This document shows, in pieces, positions 41,116-50,664 of a DNA stretch of 64,000 nt. Made by a program: the position numbers and the translations under genes. Source of the DNA: an uncultured Oscillospiraceae bacterium (GTDB taxonomy: Bacteria; Bacillota; Clostridia; Oscillospirales; Oscillospiraceae). Under the pieces are notes generated by a model. It did no database searches and was not told where the DNA came from. It worked only from the letters and a program-made list of their open reading frames with translations. The stretch spans positions 38,900 through 102,899 of the forward strand of contig CAKTNW010000005.1 of assembly GCA_934589145.1 (NCBI GenBank), read 5' to 3'. The number at the start of each line of letters is the position of its first letter. The stretch's first letter is position 1.

Positions 41116-41142
41116 TTTCGCCAAAAATCCCTTTTGGCGAAA
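41116..41142. repeat. Inverted repeat upstream of ddl promoter
   Basis: TTTCGCCAAAA-ATCCC-TTTTGGCGAAA, 11-bp perfect arms, ending 5 nt before the ddl -35. Could be an operator. The 364-base gap between murA and ddl otherwise holds only the two promoters. Confidence 0.5.
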
Positions 41143-41147
41143 GTATG

Positions 41148-41176
41148 TTGTCTTTTCCCGGAGAATATGCTATACT
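41148..41176 (+). promoter_or_regulatory. Promoter of ddl operon
   Basis: TTGTCT (41148-41153) and TATACT (41171-41176), spacer 17, about 58 nt before the start codon. Confidence 0.7.
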
Positions 41177-41234
41177 GTCAGATTGATATAATAGGTATCG
41201 TATGGGTATTTGTTCTTTAAGGAGGTCTTTTATC

Positions 41235-42296
41235 ATGAAGATCGTAGTTTTGTCCGGCGGTTTCTGCACCGAGCGTCATGTGGGCCTGGTCAGCGGCAGC
41301 GGCGTGTGCCGCGCCCTGCGGGAAAAGGGCCACCAGGCCATTTTTGTGGATATGTTCATGGGCCTGGAGAACTATCACGGCTCTCTGGAGGATATTTTCG
41401 ACGCGCCCGACGGCCTGCTGGAAAAGGTGGCCATCGAGGAGACGGCCCCTGATCTGGAGGCTGTCCGTGCCGCGCGGCAGGACAAGAGCCCTTCCCTGCT
41501 GGGCAAGGATGTATTGAAGGTCTGCGCCATGGCCGACGCGGTATTTCTGGCCATGCACGGCGCCAACGGCGAGGATGGCCGTATTCAGGCGGCGCTGGAT
41601 CTAGTGGGCGTGCCCTATACCGGCTCCGGCTATCTGGGCAGCGCCATGGCCATGGACAAGGCCGTCACCAAGCGGATGATGGACTCCCTGGGTATCCGCA
41701 CCGCCCCGTGGGTGGACGTACATTATACCAAGGACGACATTCCCCGCCTGACCCAGGAGCTGATGGTGCCCTGCGCGGTGAAGATGGTCAACGGCGGCAG
41801 CTCCATCGGCATGGCCCTGCCCGACACCCGCGAGGAGCTGGAAAAGGCCCTCTATGACCTGCTGCCCTACGGCGGCCATGTGGTGGTGGAGAAGAAGATC
41901 AAGGGCCGCGAGATCCAGATCGCCGTGCTGGGCGACACCTATCTGCCCGCCGTGGAGATCATCCCCAAGGGCGAATACTTCGACTATGTGTGCAAGTATC
42001 AGAAGGGCGGTGCCCAGGAGATCTGCCCCGCCCCCATCTCCGACGAGGAGTGGCATCAGGTGGGCGAGATGGCCCTGAAGCTCCATCAGGGGCTGGGTCT
42101 GGCCGTCTACTCCCGCAGCGACTTCCTGCTGGACGCCGAGGGCAAGGCATGGTGCCTGGAGATCAACACTCTGCCGGGCATGACCCCCACCAGCCTGGTG
42201 CCCCAGGAGGCGGCCCAGGTGGGTCTCAGCTATGCCGACCTGTGCGAGAAGATCGTGCTGGATTCCATCGAGGCCAGAAAGGCGGAATACAGATGA
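41235..42296 (+). CDS. ddl: D-alanine--D-alanine ligase
   Basis: 353 aa, ATP-grasp enzyme making the D-Ala-D-Ala dipeptide. N-terminal LSGGFCTERHVGLVSG, MHGANGEDGRIQ, the ATP-grasp segment and C-terminal CLEINTLPGMTPTSLVPQEA are present. AAGGAGG before ATG at 41235; the 11-codon upstream extension is unsupported. Stop overlaps the murF start (ATGA). Confidence 0.95.
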   Translation: MKIVVLSGGFCTERHVGLVSGSGVCRALREKGHQAIFVDMFMGLENYHGSLEDIFDAPDGLLEKVAIEETAPDLEAVRAARQDKSPSLLGKDVLKVCAMADAVFLAMHGANGEDGRIQAALDLVGVPYTGSGYLGSAMAMDKAVTKRMMDSLGIRTAPWVDVHYTKDDIPRLTQELMVPCAVKMVNGGSSIGMALPDTREELEKALYDLLPYGGHVVVEKKIKGREIQIAVLGDTYLPAVEIIPKGEYFDYVCKYQKGGAQEICPAPISDEEWHQVGEMALKLHQGLGLAVYSRSDFLLDAEGKAWCLEINTLPGMTPTSLVPQEAAQVGLSYADLCEKIVLDSIEARKAEYR

Positions 42297-43648
42297 CCGG
42301 CTGCACCGTAAAGGAGCTGTGCGCCGCCGTGGGCGGCACGCTGCTGCAACAGAGCGGCGCGGTGGTGACCCAGGTCTCCACCGACAGCCGCAGCATCCCC
42401 AACCGGGCGCTGTTCGTCCCGCTGGTGGGCGAACGGTTCGACGGCCACGACTATCTGGACGCGGCGCTGGAGCACGGCGCGGCAGGCTGCCTGACGGCCA
42501 GAAAGCCCACCTCCCTGCTGCCGGATAAATTCTATATTCAGGTATCCGACACGCTGGAAGCCCTGAAGGCCCTGGCGGCGTGGTATCGGGCAAAGTTCGC
42601 TATCCCCATGGTGCAGGTCACCGGCAGCGCCGGAAAGACCACCACCAAGGAGATGATCGCCGCCGTGCTGGGCCAGCGGTTTTCCACGCTGAAGACCCAG
42701 GCCAACTTCAACAACGCCATCGGCACGCCCATGACGCTGCTGAACCTCGCCCCGGAGCATCAGGCCGCCGTCATTGAGACCGGCATGAACCACTTCGGTG
42801 AGATCCGCTACTTGGGCGAGATGGTGCGGCCCACCGTGGCTGTTATCACCAACGTGGGCGACGCCCATATCGAAAACCTGGGCGGCACACGGCAGGGCAT
42901 CCTGCAGGCCAAGTGCGAGATCTTCGAGAATTTGCAGCCGGGCGGCCTCGCCGTGCTGAACGGCGACGACGAGCTGCTGTCCGGTCTGGCGCTGCCCTTT
43001 GAGACGGTGCTGTGCGGCCGGCATGAGCGCTGCGGCGTCCGTGTCACCAACGTGGCCGAGCACGGCATTGAGGGCGTCACCTGCACCGTCACCACAGGTC
43101 GGGATGTGTACGAGGTATCCATCCCCTCCCCCGGCGCGTACATGATCTATCCCGCCGCCATGGCCATCGCCATCGGCGAGCATCTGGGCCTGACCAAGGC
43201 GGAGCTGCTGTCCGGCATCGCCGCCTACCGTCCCGTAGGCAGCCGCATGCATCTGGTGCGCTGCGGCGGCGACCGCATCATCATCGACGACTGCTATAAC
43301 GCCAACCCCCAGGCCATGGCGGAGGCATTGCGCATCCTGGCCCAGACGGAGCATCCCCGCCGCATGGCGGTGCTGGGCGACATGGGTGAGCTGGGCGACC
43401 TGACGGAGCAGGCCCACCGGGATATGGGTGCGCTGACCCGCACCCTGGGACTGGACACCGTGGTGGCCGTCGGCCCCAAGGCAAAGGCGATCCAGGACGC
43501 CAACCCCGACGCCCTGTGGTTCCCCACGGTAGCCGATGCCCTGAGCGCCATCCGGGCGGCGTTCACCGCCGGAACGGCGGTGCTGGTGAAGGCGTCCCAC
43601 GCCATGCATTTCACCGATATTGTAAAGGATCTGGAATCGACAGAGTAA
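42293..43648 (+). CDS. murF: UDP-MurNAc-tripeptide--D-Ala-D-Ala ligase
   Basis: 451 aa. Adds the dipeptide made by the upstream ligase. P-loop VTGSAGKTTTKEM (about 109-121), N-terminal substrate domain with STDSRSI, and the Mur ligase C-terminal segment DDCYNANPQAM. Coupled to ddl by a 4-nt overlap. Confidence 0.95.
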   Translation: MTGCTVKELCAAVGGTLLQQSGAVVTQVSTDSRSIPNRALFVPLVGERFDGHDYLDAALEHGAAGCLTARKPTSLLPDKFYIQVSDTLEALKALAAWYRAKFAIPMVQVTGSAGKTTTKEMIAAVLGQRFSTLKTQANFNNAIGTPMTLLNLAPEHQAAVIETGMNHFGEIRYLGEMVRPTVAVITNVGDAHIENLGGTRQGILQAKCEIFENLQPGGLAVLNGDDELLSGLALPFETVLCGRHERCGVRVTNVAEHGIEGVTCTVTTGRDVYEVSIPSPGAYMIYPAAMAIAIGEHLGLTKAELLSGIAAYRPVGSRMHLVRCGGDRIIIDDCYNANPQAMAEALRILAQTEHPRRMAVLGDMGELGDLTEQAHRDMGALTRTLGLDTVVAVGPKAKAIQDANPDALWFPTVADALSAIRAAFTAGTAVLVKASHAMHFTDIVKDLESTE

Positions 43649-43654
43649 ATTTTT

Positions 43655-45547
43655 ATGGTAGACATTTCTGTGAAGGACGTTGTCAAGTCCTTCGATCTGG
43701 AAAAGAAAATACTGGACGGCATCACCTTTCAGGTGGATACCGGCGAACGTGTGGGCCTGCTGGGCAAGAACGGCGCGGGCAAGACCACGCTGTTCCGGCT
43801 GCTGACCGGCGAACTGGAGCCGGACAGCGGCCAGATCGTCATCGCCACCGGGCGGCGGATCGGGCTCATCTCCCAAATCCCCGTCTATCCCGCCGGATAC
43901 ACGGTGGAGGACGTGCTGGACTCCGCCTTCGAGCGGATGCAGGCCCTGAAGGCGGAGATGGACGAGCTGACCGACCGGATGGCAAAAGGCGAGAGCGACA
44001 GCGCCATGCTGCGGCGGTACGATCACCTGACCGCCAGCTTCGAGGCCCTGGGCGGCTACGACACCGCCACCGCCAAGAACAAGGTGGCCAACGGCCTGTC
44101 CATCGACGGCGACATGCGGCAGAAGCTCTTTGACCAGCTCTCCGGCGGCGAAAAGACCCGCGTGAACCTGGGACGGCTGATCCTGGAGGACACGGACATC
44201 CTGCTGCTGGACGAGCCCACCAACCATCTGGACCTGCAGGCCACGGAATGGCTGGAGGAGTATCTCCGCAAGTTCCGCGGCACAGTGGTGGCCATCAGCC
44301 ATGACCGGTACTTCCTGGACCGCACCGTATCCCGCGTCATCGAGGTGCTGGACGGCAAGGCGGAGTTTTACAGCGGCAATTACAGCTTTTACGCCGTGGA
44401 AAAGGAGCGCCGCTATCAGGAGCGGATGAAGCAGTATCTGAAGGAGCAGGCCAAGATCCAGCAACTGGAAAAGGCCGCCGAGCAGATGCACCTGTGGGCC
44501 TTCATGGGCAACGACGCCCTGCACAAGCGGGCCTTCAGCATGGAAAAGCGTATCGAGCGCATGCGCACCACCGCCCGGCCCACCAAGGCCAAAAAGATGG
44601 ATGCCCGGTTCGCCAGCCGGGAGTTCAAGGGCGACGAGGTGCTGCAGTTCCGTGGCGTGACGAAGTCCTTCGGCGAAAGGACGCTGTTCTCCGACGTATA
44701 CCTGCGGGTGGAGGGCGGTGAGCGCATCGCCCTCATCGGCGAGAACGGCACCGGCAAGACCACGCTCCTCAATATGCTGACGGGGCGTGAGAGCTGCGAC
44801 GGCGGCGCCATCCGTCTGGGCCCGTCGGTAAAGTGGGCGTATCTGGAGCAGGTCATCCACTTCGACCACCCGGAGCGCAATCTGGTAGACACCATGCTGT
44901 ACGCCAAGAAAAACATCACGCCCCAGAGCGCCCGGAACCGGCTGGCGGCCTATCAGTTCCAGGGGGAGGACGTGTTCAAATCCGTCAGCGTCCTGTCCGG
45001 CGGTGAGCTGAGCCGCCTGCGGCTGTGCATGCTGATGGACGAGGAGATCAACTTCCTGATCCTGGACGAGCCCACCAACCATCTGGACATCGCCAGCCGG
45101 GAGTGGATCGAGGAGGCGGTGGAGGCCTTTGACGGCACGTTGCTGTTCGTCAGCCATGACCGCTATTTCATCAACCGCTTCGCCACCCGCGTTTGGGAGC
45201 TGGCGGACGGCACCATCACCGACTATCCCATGGGCTTTGCCCAGTACCGCGCCATGAAGGCGGCGGAGCCGAAGCCGGAACCGGCGGCTCCGGTAAAGAA
45301 GGGCGACACCCGCCAGAGCCGCGGCAATCGCAGCCAGCAGGCGGCCCGGCGGCAGCTCACCATTTGCGAGACCGGCATCGCCCGGCTGGAAAAGGAGCTG
45401 GCGGCGCTGGACGAGGCCATGGCCGCCAACGCCTGCGACGCGGGCAGGCTGAACGAACTATTCACGCAGAAGCAGGAGACCGAGGCCCGGCTGGAGCAGG
45501 AAATGGCCCGCTGGGAGGATCTGTCCCTGGCATTGGAGGAATCTTGA
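43655..45547 (+). CDS. ABC-F family ATPase
   Basis: 630 aa, soluble, two nucleotide-binding domains without membrane part. Walker A GKNGAGKTT and GENGTGKTT, signatures LSGGEK and LSGGELSR, Walker B LLLDEPTNHLDL and LILDEPTNHLDI. The inter-domain linker has charged helices, and the C-terminus (about 545-628) is coiled-coil as in Uup/YfmR-like translation factors. Acts on ribosomes in known relatives; resistance versus housekeeping role not decidable here. Weak ribosome binding site 7 nt after murF. Confidence 0.9.
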   Translation: MVDISVKDVVKSFDLEKKILDGITFQVDTGERVGLLGKNGAGKTTLFRLLTGELEPDSGQIVIATGRRIGLISQIPVYPAGYTVEDVLDSAFERMQALKAEMDELTDRMAKGESDSAMLRRYDHLTASFEALGGYDTATAKNKVANGLSIDGDMRQKLFDQLSGGEKTRVNLGRLILEDTDILLLDEPTNHLDLQATEWLEEYLRKFRGTVVAISHDRYFLDRTVSRVIEVLDGKAEFYSGNYSFYAVEKERRYQERMKQYLKEQAKIQQLEKAAEQMHLWAFMGNDALHKRAFSMEKRIERMRTTARPTKAKKMDARFASREFKGDEVLQFRGVTKSFGERTLFSDVYLRVEGGERIALIGENGTGKTTLLNMLTGRESCDGGAIRLGPSVKWAYLEQVIHFDHPERNLVDTMLYAKKNITPQSARNRLAAYQFQGEDVFKSVSVLSGGELSRLRLCMLMDEEINFLILDEPTNHLDIASREWIEEAVEAFDGTLLFVSHDRYFINRFATRVWELADGTITDYPMGFAQYRAMKAAEPKPEPAAPVKKGDTRQSRGNRSQQAARRQLTICETGIARLEKELAALDEAMAANACDAGRLNELFTQKQETEARLEQEMARWEDLSLALEES

Positions 45548-45549
45548 CT

Positions 45550-46047
45550 ATGAGCGACGTACTGTGTATCTATTACTCATTCAGCGGCAACACCCGCCGC
45601 GCCATGAAGGAGATCGCCGACGCGGTGGGCGCGGAGATCGTGGCCATCGACGACGGCGCCGACCGCAACGGCTGGCGGGGACGGCTGCACGCGGGAATGG
45701 ACGCCATGCGCCGCACCACCGCGCCGCTGAAGCCCTTTACCACCGAGCGGAATATCGAGGACTATAAGCTGGTGATCGTGGGCACCCCCGTGTGGGGCGG
45801 CCGCTGCTCCAGCCCCATCCGCGGCCTTCTGAAGCGCCGCGGCCTGGAGATGTCCCGTGTGGCCTATGTGCTGACCCGCAGCAGTAACCGCCGCAGCGTC
45901 AGCGTCTATGACCAGATGGATCTCTATACCGCCGAAAAGCACATTCTGGAGGTCTCTCTCCAGCCCGGCAGCGTGGGCTATACCTTCTGGCGGGACAAGT
46001 TCATCTCCGACGTGCAGCAGTATCTGGAGAGCGGCCATGTTGGATAA
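45550..46047 (+). CDS. Flavodoxin-family protein
   Basis: 165 aa. FMN phosphate loop YYSFSGNTRRAM (residues 9-20) and VGTPVWGGRCSSPIRG at the isoalloxazine site. A small electron-transfer or NAD(P)H-quinone-like flavoprotein. Starts 2 nt after the ABC-F stop and overlaps prfA by 11 nt. Confidence 0.85.
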   Translation: MSDVLCIYYSFSGNTRRAMKEIADAVGAEIVAIDDGADRNGWRGRLHAGMDAMRRTTAPLKPFTTERNIEDYKLVIVGTPVWGGRCSSPIRGLLKRRGLEMSRVAYVLTRSSNRRSVSVYDQMDLYTAEKHILEVSLQPGSVGYTFWRDKFISDVQQYLESGHVG

Positions 46048-47104
46048 GCTGGAAAAGATCGCCCAGCGTCTGGCCCAGGTGGAGCGCCAGCTCTCCGACC
46101 CGGCGGTGTACAGCGACCGGGCGGCCATGACGAAGCTGAGCCGCGAACAGAAGGAGCTGACGCCGGTGGTGGAGGCATACCGGGCCTACGCCCGGGCGGA
46201 GGCCGATATGGCCGCCGCCACGGAGATGCTGTCCGACCCCGAGCTGAAGGAGCTGGGCCAGGAGGAGCTGGCCGCCGCCAAGGCGGAGCGGGAGCGGCTG
46301 GAGGATGAACTGAAGCGCCTGCTGCTGCCCCGTGACCCCAACGACGACAAGGACGTGGTGCTGGAGATCCGGGCCGGCATCGGCGGCGAGGAGGGTGCGC
46401 TGTTTGCCGCCGACCTGCTGCGGATGTACTCCATGTACGCCGAGCGCCGGGGCTTCACCCTGGACGTGGTGTCCCTCAACGAGACGGAACTGGGCGGCGT
46501 CAAGGAGGCCGTGGCCACCGTGGAGGGGGCGGGCGCCTACTCCCGGCTGAAGTTCGAGGCGGGCACCCACCGGGTGCAGCGCGTGCCGGAGACCGAGTCC
46601 TCCGGCCGTATCCAGACCTCCGCCGCCACCGTGGCCGTCATGCCCGAGGCGGAGGAGGTGGAGTTCTCCATCGACCCCAAGGACCTGCAGATCGACACCT
46701 ACCGCTCCAGCGGCGCAGGCGGCCAGCACGTCAACAAGACCGAGTCCGCCATCCGCATCACCCACCTGCCCACCGGCACGGTGGTGGAGTGCCAGGACGA
46801 GCGCAGCCAGCACAAGAACCGTGACCGGGCCATGAAGATCCTGCGCTCCCGCCTGTACGAGGCGGAGCAGGAGCGGCAGAACGCCGCCATCGCCAAGGAG
46901 CGGAAGTCTCAAGTAGGCACCGGCGACCGCAGCGGCAAGATCCGCACCTATAACTTCCCCCAGAACCGGGTCACCGACCACCGCCTCACGGGAGACAGCA
47001 AGAATTTCAACATCGCCGCCATCATGAACGGCGATCTCGACCCCCTGATCGACGCACTGACCCTGAATCAGCAAGCACAGCGCCTGCAGGAGGGCGCAGA
47101 ATAA
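46037..47104 (+). CDS. prfA: Peptide chain release factor 1
   Basis: 355 aa. Catalytic GGQ in YRSSGAGGQHVNKTESA (about residue 230) and the conserved following segment ERSQHKNRDRAM. Stop-codon recognition loop region ETESSGRIQTS precedes it. Start at 46037 is inside the 3' end of the flavodoxin gene. Confidence 0.97.
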   Translation: MLDKLEKIAQRLAQVERQLSDPAVYSDRAAMTKLSREQKELTPVVEAYRAYARAEADMAAATEMLSDPELKELGQEELAAAKAERERLEDELKRLLLPRDPNDDKDVVLEIRAGIGGEEGALFAADLLRMYSMYAERRGFTLDVVSLNETELGGVKEAVATVEGAGAYSRLKFEAGTHRVQRVPETESSGRIQTSAATVAVMPEAEEVEFSIDPKDLQIDTYRSSGAGGQHVNKTESAIRITHLPTGTVVECQDERSQHKNRDRAMKILRSRLYEAEQERQNAAIAKERKSQVGTGDRSGKIRTYNFPQNRVTDHRLTGDSKNFNIAAIMNGDLDPLIDALTLNQQAQRLQEGAE

Positions 47105-47122
47105 AGAAAGGAGCACATCATC

Positions 47123-47761
47123 ATGTTAGCACCTATGAAAATGCAGTACGACAAGTCCGGCCCCAATGTAGTCAAGGCCATGAAGAAGCGGCAGTTTGAC
47201 GCCTACTATTGCTCCACCGCCGAGGAGGCCGTGGAAAAGGTGCTGGAGCTGATCCCCGCCGAGGATGTGGTGAGCTGGGGCGGCGTGGCCACCGTGGATG
47301 AGCTGGGCATCAAGGATCGCCTGCGCCAGCGGGGCCAGTCCCTCATCGACCGCGACACCGCCAGGACCCCCGATGAGCGCATGGACATGCTGCGTCAGGC
47401 TCTGACCTGCGACACCTTCCTCATGAGCAGCAACGCCATCTCCGAGGATGGCCAGTTGGTGAACATCGACGGCATGGGCAACCGCGTGGCCGCCCTGTGC
47501 TTCGGCCCCAGACAGGTCATCGTGGTGGCCGGTATGAACAAGGTGGCCGGTGATCTCAATAGCGCCATGTCCCGCGCCCGCCATATTGCCGCCCCTGCCA
47601 ACGTCCAGCGCTTCGATGTCAAGACCCCCTGCGCCGTCACCGGCCAGTGCGGCGACTGCACCAGCCCCGACTGCTGCTGCGCCCAGATCGTCACCACCCG
47701 GTTCTCCAAGATCCCCGGCCGCATCAAGGTGGTGCTGGTGGGCGAAACACTGGGACTTTAA
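47123..47761 (+). CDS. LUD-domain protein (LutC/YkgG-like)
   Basis: 212 aa, LUD domain (PF02589). WGGVATVDELGIKDRL and VAALCFGPRQVIVVAGMNKV are family segments. An unusual C-terminal cysteine cluster, CGDCTSPDCCC, could bind metal. In lactate-oxidising operons relatives are LutC, but no LutA or LutB is nearby, so a lactate role is not supported. AAGGAG upstream. Confidence 0.85.
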   Translation: MLAPMKMQYDKSGPNVVKAMKKRQFDAYYCSTAEEAVEKVLELIPAEDVVSWGGVATVDELGIKDRLRQRGQSLIDRDTARTPDERMDMLRQALTCDTFLMSSNAISEDGQLVNIDGMGNRVAALCFGPRQVIVVAGMNKVAGDLNSAMSRARHIAAPANVQRFDVKTPCAVTGQCGDCTSPDCCCAQIVTTRFSKIPGRIKVVLVGETLGL

Positions 47762-47785
47762 TTTTTCCAAAAGGAAGTATCCACT

Positions 47786-49402
47786 GTGAATACTATCGTA
47801 TTCCACCCTGAAAAGGACAAAAACGCCATCGCCGAAGCCGCCGCCATATTGCGGCGGGGCGGCCTGCTGGGCATCCCCACCGAGACGGTGTACGGTCTCG
47901 GCGCCAACGCGCTGGACGAGGACGCCGTGCTGCATATTTTCGAGGCAAAGGGCCGTCCCCAGGACAACCCGCTGATCCTCCATGTCCCCGGCGCCGACTG
48001 GCTGGAGCGGTACTGCCGGGATATCCCGCCGGTGGCCTATACCCTGGCAGAGCGGTTCTGGCCGGGGCCTCTCACCATGATTCTGCCCCGCCGGGACAAC
48101 GTGCCCCTGCGCACCACCGGCGGTCTGGACACGGTGGGCGTCCGCTGCCCCGACCATCCCATGACCCTGGCCATCATCCGCGCCTCCGGCGTCCCCGTGG
48201 CCGCACCCAGCGGCAACACCTCGGGACGGCCCAGCCCCACCACCGCCCAGCATATGCTGGAGGACATGGACGGCAAGATCGACGGCATCGTGGACGGCGG
48301 CCCCTGCGCCGTGGGGGTCGAGAGCACCATCATCGACCTGACGGTGACGCCGCCCCGGCTCCTCCGTCCCGGCGGACTGCCGCTGGAGGCGCTGGAGAAG
48401 GTGCTGGGCCAGGTGGCCGTGGACAAGGCCGTGCGGCAGAAGCTCTCGGACGGCGAAAAGGCCAAGGCCCCCGGCATGAAATACCGCCACTATGCCCCCA
48501 AGGCTCCCGTCACCGTCATTACCGGCACCCCTGGCGCCTCCGCCGCGTACATCGCCGCCCATCTGACGGCGGACAGCGGCGTCATCTGCTTTGATGAATA
48601 CGCCCCCCTGTTTGAAGGACATATCATCCACCGTCTCGGCCCCGCCGCCGATAAGCTGGCCCAGGCCCGGCATGTGTTCGACGCCCTGCGCACCTTCGAC
48701 GACACGGAGGTGCCGGAGATCTTCGCCCAGTGCCCCGACGAGAGCGGCCTGGGTCTGGCCGTCAGCAACCGGCTGAAAAAGGCGGCGGGCTTCCATGTGA
48801 TTGAAGCGCCCCGCCCGCTGGTGGTGGGCATCACCGGCCCCACCGGCGCAGGCAAAACCAGCGCCCTGCGGGCGCTGGAGCAGCTGGGCGGCTGCGTGCT
48901 GGACTGCGATGCCATCTATCACGAGATGCTGCGCACCGACGGCGGCCTGCGCCGCGCCATCACCGACGCCTTCGGCGATGTGTTCACCCCTGACGGCCAG
49001 CTGGATCGTCAGAAGCTGGGCACCCTGGTGTTCGGCGACGCGGCGCAGCTGGAACGGCTCAACGCTATCATCTATGACCAGCTCCCCCGTGAGCTGGCGC
49101 GGCGGATGGCCCTCTCCCCCGCCCCCATCATGGGCATCGACGCCATCAACCTGGTGGAGTCCGGCCTCTCGAAGCTCTGCGACCGGACGCTGGCAGTCAT
49201 CGCCCCGGCGGAGGATCGCGTCCGCCGCATCATGGCCCGCGACGGCATCACCGAGGAGTACGCCCGGCTGCGGGTGGCCGCCCAGAAGGATGATGCTTTC
49301 TACCGCACCCACTGCACCGATGTGCTGGTGAACACCGCCGCAGCGCCGGAGGCGTTTCAGGCCCAGGCGCTGGCCTTTTTCCGGGAAATCGCCCGAAAAT
49401 AG
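47786..49402 (+). CDS. Fused Sua5 (tRNA t6A) and CoaE (dephospho-CoA kinase)
   Basis: 538 aa. Residues 1-205 are the YrdC/Sua5 threonylcarbamoyl-AMP synthase (IPTETVYGLGANAL, APSGNTSGRPSPTTA) and 215-335 the Sua5 C-terminal domain after the linker KYRHYAPKAP. Residues about 343-538 form a P-loop kinase (VGITGPTGAGKTSALRAL, LDCDAIYHEML) matching dephospho-CoA kinase. Two housekeeping functions in one chain. GTG start at 47786 with AAAAGGAAG upstream. Confidence 0.88.
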   Translation: MNTIVFHPEKDKNAIAEAAAILRRGGLLGIPTETVYGLGANALDEDAVLHIFEAKGRPQDNPLILHVPGADWLERYCRDIPPVAYTLAERFWPGPLTMILPRRDNVPLRTTGGLDTVGVRCPDHPMTLAIIRASGVPVAAPSGNTSGRPSPTTAQHMLEDMDGKIDGIVDGGPCAVGVESTIIDLTVTPPRLLRPGGLPLEALEKVLGQVAVDKAVRQKLSDGEKAKAPGMKYRHYAPKAPVTVITGTPGASAAYIAAHLTADSGVICFDEYAPLFEGHIIHRLGPAADKLAQARHVFDALRTFDDTEVPEIFAQCPDESGLGLAVSNRLKKAAGFHVIEAPRPLVVGITGPTGAGKTSALRALEQLGGCVLDCDAIYHEMLRTDGGLRRAITDAFGDVFTPDGQLDRQKLGTLVFGDAAQLERLNAIIYDQLPRELARRMALSPAPIMGIDAINLVESGLSKLCDRTLAVIAPAEDRVRRIMARDGITEEYARLRVAAQKDDAFYRTHCTDVLVNTAAAPEAFQAQALAFFREIARK

Positions 49403-49536
49403 CGGGCTTTCCCCCAAACGCAACCGCTGGTTGACAGATCTCCAAGCCCGCTTTCTGGCATGCAAACGCAAGATCAGGTATGCTATCCACAACAAAAGCG
49501 CCGCGGCGCATATCAAATTCTCAGGAGGATCCCATT

Positions 49537-50535
49537 ATGATCTTAGCGGACAAAATCATGACATTGCGGAAGAAGGCCGGCTGGTCCCAGGAGGAGCTGG
49601 CCGCACGGCTGAACGTCAGCCGCCAGTCGGTCTCCAAGTGGGAGGGCGCCCAGTCCATCCCCGATATGGATAAGGTGGTGCAGATGAGCCGCCTGTTCGG
49701 CGTCACCACCGACTTTCTGCTGAAGGACGAGCTGGAGATCGAGGAGCACACCCAGAGTGAGCCCATGGACGAGCCGCCCCTGCGGCGGGTCACCATGGAG
49801 GAGGCCTCCGCCTATCTGGCGCTGCGCCGTGCCGCCGCGCCGCGGATGGCGCTGGCCACCTTCCTGTGCATCATCTCCCCTGTGGCGCTGCTGATGCTGG
49901 CCGCCATGAGCGAGATGTCCCGCTTCGGTATCTCCGAAAACGCCGCCTCCGGCATCGGCCTGTGCGTGCTGCTGGTGCTGGTGGCCATCGGCGTGGCGCT
50001 GTTCCTCACCTGCTCGGCCAGAGTGCGGGACTTCGCCTTTCTGGAGGAGGAACCCTTCGAGACGGAGTACGGCGTCAGCGGCATGGTGAAGGAGCGCATG
50101 CAGGACTTCGCCGGTACCTACTCCCGGCTGAACATCACCGGCACGGTGCTGTGCATCCTGTCGGCGGTGCCGCTGTTCGTCTCCATGTGCATAGAGACCG
50201 CCGACGTCGTCTATGTGGCGGCGGTGTGCCTGCTGCTGATCATCGCCGGTATCGGCTGCGTGGCCTTCACCTATGGCGGCACCATCCACGCCTCCATGGA
50301 GCGGCTGCTGGAGGAGGGCGACTATACCCGCCAGCAGAAATCCCGCCGCGGCGTCAAGGGCGCGATCAGCACCATCTACTGGCTGCTGGTGACGGCCATC
50401 TTCATGTGGTACACCTTCGGCCCCTCCGGCAACGGCCAGGCGCGGTACAGTTGGTTCATCTGGGCCATCGCCGGTGTGCTGTACGCCGCGGTGATGCTGG
50501 TGGTGAACCTGATCCAGCGCTCCCGTGAGCATTGA
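49537..50535 (+). CDS. XRE-family HTH membrane protein
   Basis: 332 aa. HTH_3 domain at 1-62 (QEELAARLNVSRQSVSKWE), then about six transmembrane helices (about 102-122, 138-158, 198-217, 222-243, 285-303, 312-330). A membrane-tethered regulator layout common in Clostridia. AGGAGG before ATG at 49537. Confidence 0.85.
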   Translation: MILADKIMTLRKKAGWSQEELAARLNVSRQSVSKWEGAQSIPDMDKVVQMSRLFGVTTDFLLKDELEIEEHTQSEPMDEPPLRRVTMEEASAYLALRRAAAPRMALATFLCIISPVALLMLAAMSEMSRFGISENAASGIGLCVLLVLVAIGVALFLTCSARVRDFAFLEEEPFETEYGVSGMVKERMQDFAGTYSRLNITGTVLCILSAVPLFVSMCIETADVVYVAAVCLLLIIAGIGCVAFTYGGTIHASMERLLEEGDYTRQQKSRRGVKGAISTIYWLLVTAIFMWYTFGPSGNGQARYSWFIWAIAGVLYAAVMLVVNLIQRSREH

Positions 50536-50548
50536 CCGATTTTTTCAT

Positions 50549-50575
50549 AAGGCGTCCGGCCCAGCCGGACGCCTT
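50549..50575 (+). terminator. Terminator after XRE membrane protein
   Basis: AAGGCGTCCGGC/GCCGGACGCCTT (50549-50560/50564-50575), then GTGCTTTTT. Confidence 0.82.
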
Positions 50576-50615
50576 GTGCTTTTTCAGAAAATCCGCCATT
50601 TTTTGAAAAAAGGTC

Positions 50616-50644
50616 TTGCAAAACGGAATGGAATCGGTTATAAT
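50616..50644 (+). promoter_or_regulatory. Promoter of the tRNA pair
   Basis: TTGCAA (50616-50621) and TATAAT (50639-50644), spacer 17, 20 nt before tRNA-Lys. Confidence 0.8.
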
Positions 50645-50664
50645 ATCCCCGTTCTAAAAAATAT

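Noticed and set aside
42230..45157. A 975-codon minus-strand open frame
   Set aside because: Antisense to murF and the ABC-F gene; biased composition, no domains, no ribosome binding site.
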